Below are positions 32,366 through 35,367 of a stretch of DNA of 35,367 nucleotides, piece by piece. The notes under the pieces are model-generated. The model saw only the letters and a program-made list of their open reading frames with translations, ran no database searches and had not been told where the DNA came from. Position 1 is the stretch's first letter; each line of letters starts with the position of its first letter. The stretch comes from DASSKP01 sp035695045 (GTDB lineage: Bacteria > Actinomycetota > Actinomycetes > JAFAQI01), in NCBI GenBank assembly GCA_035695045.1, contig DASSEX010000070.1, forward strand, positions 1-35,367, read 5' to 3'. Both the position numbers and the translations under genes were made by a program.

Positions 32366-32389
32366 GGGGGCGTCCTGCGGGGCGCCCCC
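32366..32389 (+). terminator. GC-rich hairpin terminator after the secreted-protein gene
   Basis: GGGGGCG (32366-32372) pairs with CGCCCCC (32383-32389) across a 10-nt loop, 28 nt after the TAA stop. No U-tract follows, as is common for actinobacterial terminators. It ends just before the next GT4 gene. Confidence 0.6.
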
Positions 32390-32422
32390 TCTGCCGTGTC
32401 CACGTGCGGCAGCATTCGCATC

Positions 32423-33508
32423 GTGCCTGCCAACCCGTCGCCGACGACGGTGCTGCACTACGTCGACCGCTGGCTCGAGCTGTCCGCGGGCTTCGTGCAC
32501 GCACATGTCCGGCACAGCCGCCATCGCGCCGTCGTCGTGTCGCGTGAGCCGCTCATCAACGCCGCTACGTTCCCGCACCGCCCGGTCCACACGCTCGCGC
32601 CACTGCTTCGGGTGGCCACCCCGGTGCTCTCCAGGCCTCGCCTCCTGACCGCGGGACTTGCAGCGGCCGCGCTGGCGCACCGCGCGCGGGTCGTCCACGT
32701 GCACTTCGGATACGCAGTCGACGACGTCGTCGGCGCCGTGCGGCGCCTCCGGCTGCCTCTCGTCGTCTCACTGCACGGGCACGACGCGACGGCAGTGCCG
32801 CGCGAGAACCCGCGGCACTACGAGAAGGCAACGCAGCTCGCGTCAGCCGTCGTGGTTCCGTCGCGCTACTTCCGCGACATCGCGGAGTCGCTCGGGTTTC
32901 CCGGCGGCCGGATCCACGTGATCCCGGCCGGCGTGGACACGACGTTCTTCACTCCGACGCCTCTGCCCGATGCACCGGTGGTCTCGTTCGTGGGTCGCCT
33001 GGTGGAGAAGAAGGGTGTCGACGTGCTCGCCAAGGCCTGGCCCGCGGTTCGCGAGGCGGTGCCCGGCGTCCGGCTCGAGGTGCTGGGCGAGGGACCGCTC
33101 GCCGACCTGTTGCCTCAGGATGTCCTTCGCGAGGCCCCCGACCCTGCTCGGCGGGCCGAGCAGGTGCGCGACGCGCTGCGCCGGGCGCGCGTTGTCGTCA
33201 CACCGAGCCGCGCGGGACCCGACGGCGACAGCGAGAGCCTGCTTCTCGTCAACCTCGAGGCGCAGGCGAGCGGTCGCCCTGTCGTCACGACGAACCACGG
33301 TGGCATCCCCGAGTACGTCGACAGCGGTCGCACCGCTCTCGTGGTGCCCGAGAACAGCCCGGCGGAGCTCGCCCGGAGCTTGGTCAGCGTGCTTCTCGAC
33401 CACGACATCGCCCGGCGGCTCGCAGCAGCCGGGCCGGTGTGGGCGCGAGACTTCGACGTGCGCGGTTGCACGTCGCGTGTCGACGACCTCTACGACGACC
33501 TGGTCTGA
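32423..33508 (+). CDS. Family 4 glycosyltransferase
   Basis: 361 residues from GTG 32423. The frame also opens at GTG 32396, but that lies 7 nt behind the terminator stem, so the later start is preferred; neither has a clear Shine-Dalgarno. GT-B enzyme resembling colanic-acid type transferases: TVLHYVDRWLELSAGFVHAH, VVHVHFGYAVDDV, LVVSLHGHDATAV, HVIPAGVDTTFFTP, VSFVGRLVEKKGVDVLAKA and the E-x7-E motif ESLLLVNLEAQASG. Last 19 nt overlap antisense with the end of the GT17 gene. Confidence 0.9.
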   Translation: MPANPSPTTVLHYVDRWLELSAGFVHAHVRHSRHRAVVVSREPLINAATFPHRPVHTLAPLLRVATPVLSRPRLLTAGLAAAALAHRARVVHVHFGYAVDDVVGAVRRLRLPLVVSLHGHDATAVPRENPRHYEKATQLASAVVVPSRYFRDIAESLGFPGGRIHVIPAGVDTTFFTPTPLPDAPVVSFVGRLVEKKGVDVLAKAWPAVREAVPGVRLEVLGEGPLADLLPQDVLREAPDPARRAEQVRDALRRARVVVTPSRAGPDGDSESLLLVNLEAQASGRPVVTTNHGGIPEYVDSGRTALVVPENSPAELARSLVSVLLDHDIARRLAAAGPVWARDFDVRGCTSRVDDLYDDLV

Positions 33509-34491
33509 GTGCGCCGGGCGCGTAGCTTCCTGACCCCGCGCCGAGCGGTGTCGACGCCGAGGAACACCGGCATCAGCACCGTCGTCGCCAGCCCCGGAGG
33601 GACGTCGGCGAACCGGCGGAGCCAACGCGGTCGGAGAGGGTGGCGACGCAGGAAGAGGTAGCCGGCATAGGCATGAGCACGCAGCCGCCCCGGTCCGCGC
33701 CGGAAGTCGAAGAACTCAGGGTGCGTCGTGCTCAAGCTTTGCAGAAAGGGCGGTAGTTCAGACCGGGGCACACGCCTCAGGACGTGCTCGCCACTCATGT
33801 GCACGCCGTACCTCAACCATCGCTCCACCTCGCCGGGCCTTCGGTCTGCGTCCCCGTTGTACTCCTGGTGGGAGTAGGCCGCGACCTTGGCGCGGATGGC
33901 GTCCGGGCCGCCGAGAAAAGACAGATGCCATCCGGCACCGTCGACGCGACGCGCCCGCTCGCTCTGCCATTCCCGCGTGTCGTTGCCCAGGTAGTAGTCC
34001 ACCTCCGGGTGCTGCTCCATGCCCGGACGGAACGCGAGGGTGCCCATGGTCCAGGTCGGCTTCTGCACGAGATTGGCGTAGTAGTTGGCGTGCGTCATGG
34101 ACAGCCGCACGGGTTCCGACAGTTCGTCGCGCAGGCGCGCGACCACGGCCGGCTCCGGAATCTCGTCGACGTCGCCGAAGAGGACCAGATCGCCCGCAGG
34201 CACTGCTCGCTCGATGAAGTCGCGCGCATGGCGGCGCTGTTCGTGCTCTCGCGCCCACGGGTTGCGCGGCGTCGGGTCGAGATCGACGGCGACGTGGCGC
34301 ACTCGACCGTCGTGGGCGAACCGGCCGCGGTGCTCGGCGAAGTGCAACGGTTTGGGCTGTCCCGTGAACGTCAGTGGCGCCTCGATCACCACGACGTGGT
34401 CGGCGACGTCACGGAGTGCTTCGAGCCGGATCTCGAGCAGGTCGAGCTCGTCGTTGAACAGGAAGACGTCCCAGACCCCGACGGGCGCCAT
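33490..34491 (-). CDS. Family 17 glycosyltransferase
   Basis: 333-residue protein of the GT17 family, named after the eukaryotic GlcNAc-transferase III that adds bisecting GlcNAc; acceptors of bacterial members are mostly unknown. The N-terminal WDVFLFNDELDLLEIRLEAL is the family hallmark, EAPLTFTGQPKPLHF follows, and FGDVDEIPEP holds the metal-binding DxD (Asp107/Asp109). Further conserved: HANYYANLVQKPTW and GWHLSFLGG. The tail is basic. A GlcNAc-type branch or side sugar on the glycan is a reasonable guess only. ATG 34491 follows GGGG directly, so the ribosome binding site is poor. It lies next to the tRNA gene on the same strand, 43 nt downstream of it. Confidence 0.9.
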   Translation of the reverse strand: MAPVGVWDVFLFNDELDLLEIRLEALRDVADHVVVIEAPLTFTGQPKPLHFAEHRGRFAHDGRVRHVAVDLDPTPRNPWAREHEQRRHARDFIERAVPAGDLVLFGDVDEIPEPAVVARLRDELSEPVRLSMTHANYYANLVQKPTWTMGTLAFRPGMEQHPEVDYYLGNDTREWQSERARRVDGAGWHLSFLGGPDAIRAKVAAYSHQEYNGDADRRPGEVERWLRYGVHMSGEHVLRRVPRSELPPFLQSLSTTHPEFFDFRRGPGRLRAHAYAGYLFLRRHPLRPRWLRRFADVPPGLATTVLMPVFLGVDTARRGVRKLRARRTQTRSS

Positions 34492-34534
34492 CCCCGAAAC
34501 TTCGCCTCTCGAACGGTTGACCTTCGTCGGTCGG

Positions 34535-34605
34535 AGCGGGTGAAGGGAATCGAACCCTCACTGTCAGCTTGGGAAGCTGATGTTCTGCCATTGAACTACA
34601 CCCGC
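34535..34605 (-). tRNA. tRNA-Gly (anticodon CCC)
   Basis: 71-nt cloverleaf on the minus strand. Acceptor stem GCGGGTG/CACCCGC, anticodon stem TCAGC/GCTGA with loop TTCCCAA (anticodon CCC, reading GGG), T-arm GAGGG-TTCGATT-CCCTT with one G-T pair, discriminator T. The 3' CCA is not encoded (CCG follows), as is usual in actinobacteria. A TATCCT -10 box lies 11 nt upstream. Confidence 0.95.
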
Positions 34606-34616
34606 GTGTGCACGCG

Positions 34617-34622
34617 AGGATA
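34617..34622 (-). promoter_or_regulatory. -10 element (TATCCT) of the tRNA-Gly gene
   Basis: Read on the minus strand, TATCCT ends 11 nt before the mature tRNA 5' end, which allows a precursor with a leader of about 5 nt. It shares two bases with the dcd -10 box on the other strand. Confidence 0.5.
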
Positions 34623-34626
34623 GCCT
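34621..34626 (+). promoter_or_regulatory. -10 element (TAGCCT) of dcd
   Basis: TAGCCT ends 6 nt before GTG 34633 without a Shine-Dalgarno, implying a leaderless dcd transcript. Its upstream promoter DNA is the tRNA-Gly gene itself. Confidence 0.52.
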
Positions 34627-34632
34627 CCACGC

Positions 34633-35208
34633 GTGCTTCTGAGCGACCGCGATCTGCGCGATGAGATCAAGGCCGGCCGGCTGGTCATCGACCCTTACGA
34701 CGACTCGCTGGTGCAGCCGTCGAGCATCGACGTCCGCCTCGACCGCTACTTCCGGGTCTTCGAGAACCACCGCTACCCGCACATCGACCCGGCCGAGCAA
34801 CAGGACGAGCTCACACGAATGGTCGAGGTCGGCGTCGACGAGCCGTTCATCTTGCACCCCGGGGAGTTCGTGCTCGGGTCGACGTACGAGGTCATCGGAT
34901 TGGCCGACGATCTCGCGGCTCGGCTGGAAGGCAAGAGCTCGTTGGGCCGGCTCGGCCTGCTCACCCATTCGACTGCGGGCTTCATCGACCCGGGCTTCGA
35001 GGGGCACGTGACGCTCGAGCTGTCGAACGTCGCGACACTGCCGATCAAGCTGTGGCCGGGCATGAAGATCGGCCAGGTCTGCGTGCTGCGGCTCACCTCG
35101 CCGGCAGAGCATCCTTATGGGTCGGCCGTCTACGGCTCGCGCTACCAAGGGCAGCGCGGCCCGACGCCCTCACGGTCACACCAGAATTTCCGCCGCGGCG
35201 GCATCTGA
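34633..35208 (+). CDS. dcd: dCTP deaminase, dUMP-forming (bifunctional Dcd-Dut)
   Basis: 191-residue enzyme converting dCTP to dUMP, the precursor for thymidylate. Near-identical in layout to the M. tuberculosis protein: MLLSDRDLRDEIKAGRLVID, QPSSIDVRLDRYFRVF, LHPGEFVLGSTYEVI, then GKSSLGRLGLL and HSTAGFIDPGFEGHVTLELS, with Glu129 in LELSN as the expected catalytic base, and the C-terminal lid YQGQRGPTPSRSHQNF. HSTAGFIDPGF is the form seen in bifunctional deaminase/dUTPases rather than E. coli Dcd (which has a VTAHRIDPGW-type segment). Cytoplasmic trimer expected. GTG 34633 gives the family's normal N-terminus. Convergent with a minus-strand gene, separated by a strong hairpin. Confidence 0.96.
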   Translation: MLLSDRDLRDEIKAGRLVIDPYDDSLVQPSSIDVRLDRYFRVFENHRYPHIDPAEQQDELTRMVEVGVDEPFILHPGEFVLGSTYEVIGLADDLAARLEGKSSLGRLGLLTHSTAGFIDPGFEGHVTLELSNVATLPIKLWPGMKIGQVCVLRLTSPAEHPYGSAVYGSRYQGQRGPTPSRSHQNFRRGGI

Positions 35209-35217
35209 CCGGCGAAC

Positions 35218-35261
35218 TTGTCAGCGGCACAGCACGTCATGGCGTGCTCACGCGCTGACAA
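35218..35261. terminator. Bidirectional hairpin terminator after dcd
   Basis: TTGTCAGCG (35218-35226) pairs with CGCTGACAA (35253-35261), and inside it AGCACG (35231-35236) pairs with CGTGCT (35243-35248) around a 6-nt loop: 9 + 6 bp with a small internal loop. It lies between the ends of two convergent genes, 10 nt after the dcd stop and 8 nt from the stop of the opposite gene. No U-tract. Confidence 0.65.
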
Positions 35262-35269
35262 CTCGCGCG

Positions 35270-35367
35270 CTATTCGTGCGAGTCGTCCGTCGAGGTGTCC
35301 TGCACCTTTTCCGTGTCGTCGGCGTGCCGGTTCGACGGGTCGACGACCGTTGGTCCCTCGGTCGGCC
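35270..35367 (-). CDS. C-terminal end of an unidentified protein (runs off right edge)
   Basis: A frame enters from the right edge and stops at TAG 35270-35272. The 31 residues seen are hydrophilic and acidic, including VVDPSNRHADDTEKVQ and ending TSTDDSHE, which suggests a disordered tail. Only a fragment is visible and no family can be named. The position behind a convergent terminator and the sensible codon use support it as a real gene end. Confidence 0.55.
   Translation of the reverse strand, partial: PTEGPTVVDPSNRHADDTEKVQDTSTDDSHE

Noticed and set aside
34535..34605. Integration site for a mobile island at the tRNA gene
   Set aside because: The glycan island ends near the tRNA, but no integrase and no repeat of the tRNA 3' end were noticed within the window.

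Overview
The window is high-GC DNA with many GTG starts, close gene packing, 4-nt stop/start overlaps and a GC-rich hairpin terminator without a U-tract. Its recognisable housekeeping genes look actinobacterial: a FadE5-type acyl-CoA dehydrogenase and a bifunctional dCTP deaminase/dUTPase, both close to the mycobacterial proteins. Genus cannot be fixed from sequence alone.

Layout. (1) 1-6187, general functions: fadE5-type dehydrogenase (minus, C-terminus off the left edge), a membrane GGDEF-EAL protein, a small conserved hypothetical protein and a DPP4-like S9 peptidase. (2) 6191-34491, a cell-surface glycan island of about 28 kb. It opens with a Wzz/tyrosine-autokinase-like chimera (minus), divergent from a five-gene plus-strand operon: GT4, O-antigen polymerase/ligase-like membrane protein, Wzm, Wzt and a TylF-type methyltransferase. 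Then come short modules on alternating strands: acetyltransferase + methyltransferase (minus); GT2 + two hexapeptide acyltransferases (plus); kinase-like protein + methyltransferase + GT2 (minus); a secreted beta-propeller/glycosidase fusion (plus); GT2 (minus); GT2 + three GT4 (plus); two GT4 + a large secreted Ig-like protein (minus); a small four-cysteine secreted protein + GT4 (plus); and a GT17 enzyme (minus). (3) 34535-35367: tRNA-Gly(CCC), dcd, a strong hairpin, and the acidic tail of a further minus-strand gene.

How the genes fit together (inference). Twelve glycosyltransferases (seven GT4, four GT2, one GT17) would build a heteroglycan. Acetyl and methyl groups would be added by three left-handed beta-helix acyltransferases and three methyltransferases. 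Wzm/Wzt would export it. Wzt carries a C-terminal extension of the kind that reads a chain-end modification in other systems, and the adjacent TylF-like methyltransferase is the obvious candidate to make that mark. Three secreted proteins are interleaved with the glycan genes. No sugar-nucleotide synthesis gene, initiating phosphoglycosyltransferase or Wzx flippase is visible, so those steps must be encoded elsewhere.

Most notable: the Wzz/kinase chimera has lost the Walker A lysine and the tyrosine-rich tail; a Wzy-like gene sits inside a Wzm/Wzt operon; a streptogramin-lyase-type propeller is fused to a clan GH-A-like glycosidase domain; and a TAnnnT hexamer repeatedly lies 6-7 nt from start codons, suggesting leaderless transcription, including two closely packed divergent promoter pairs. 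No CRISPR array, insertion sequence or integrase was seen.
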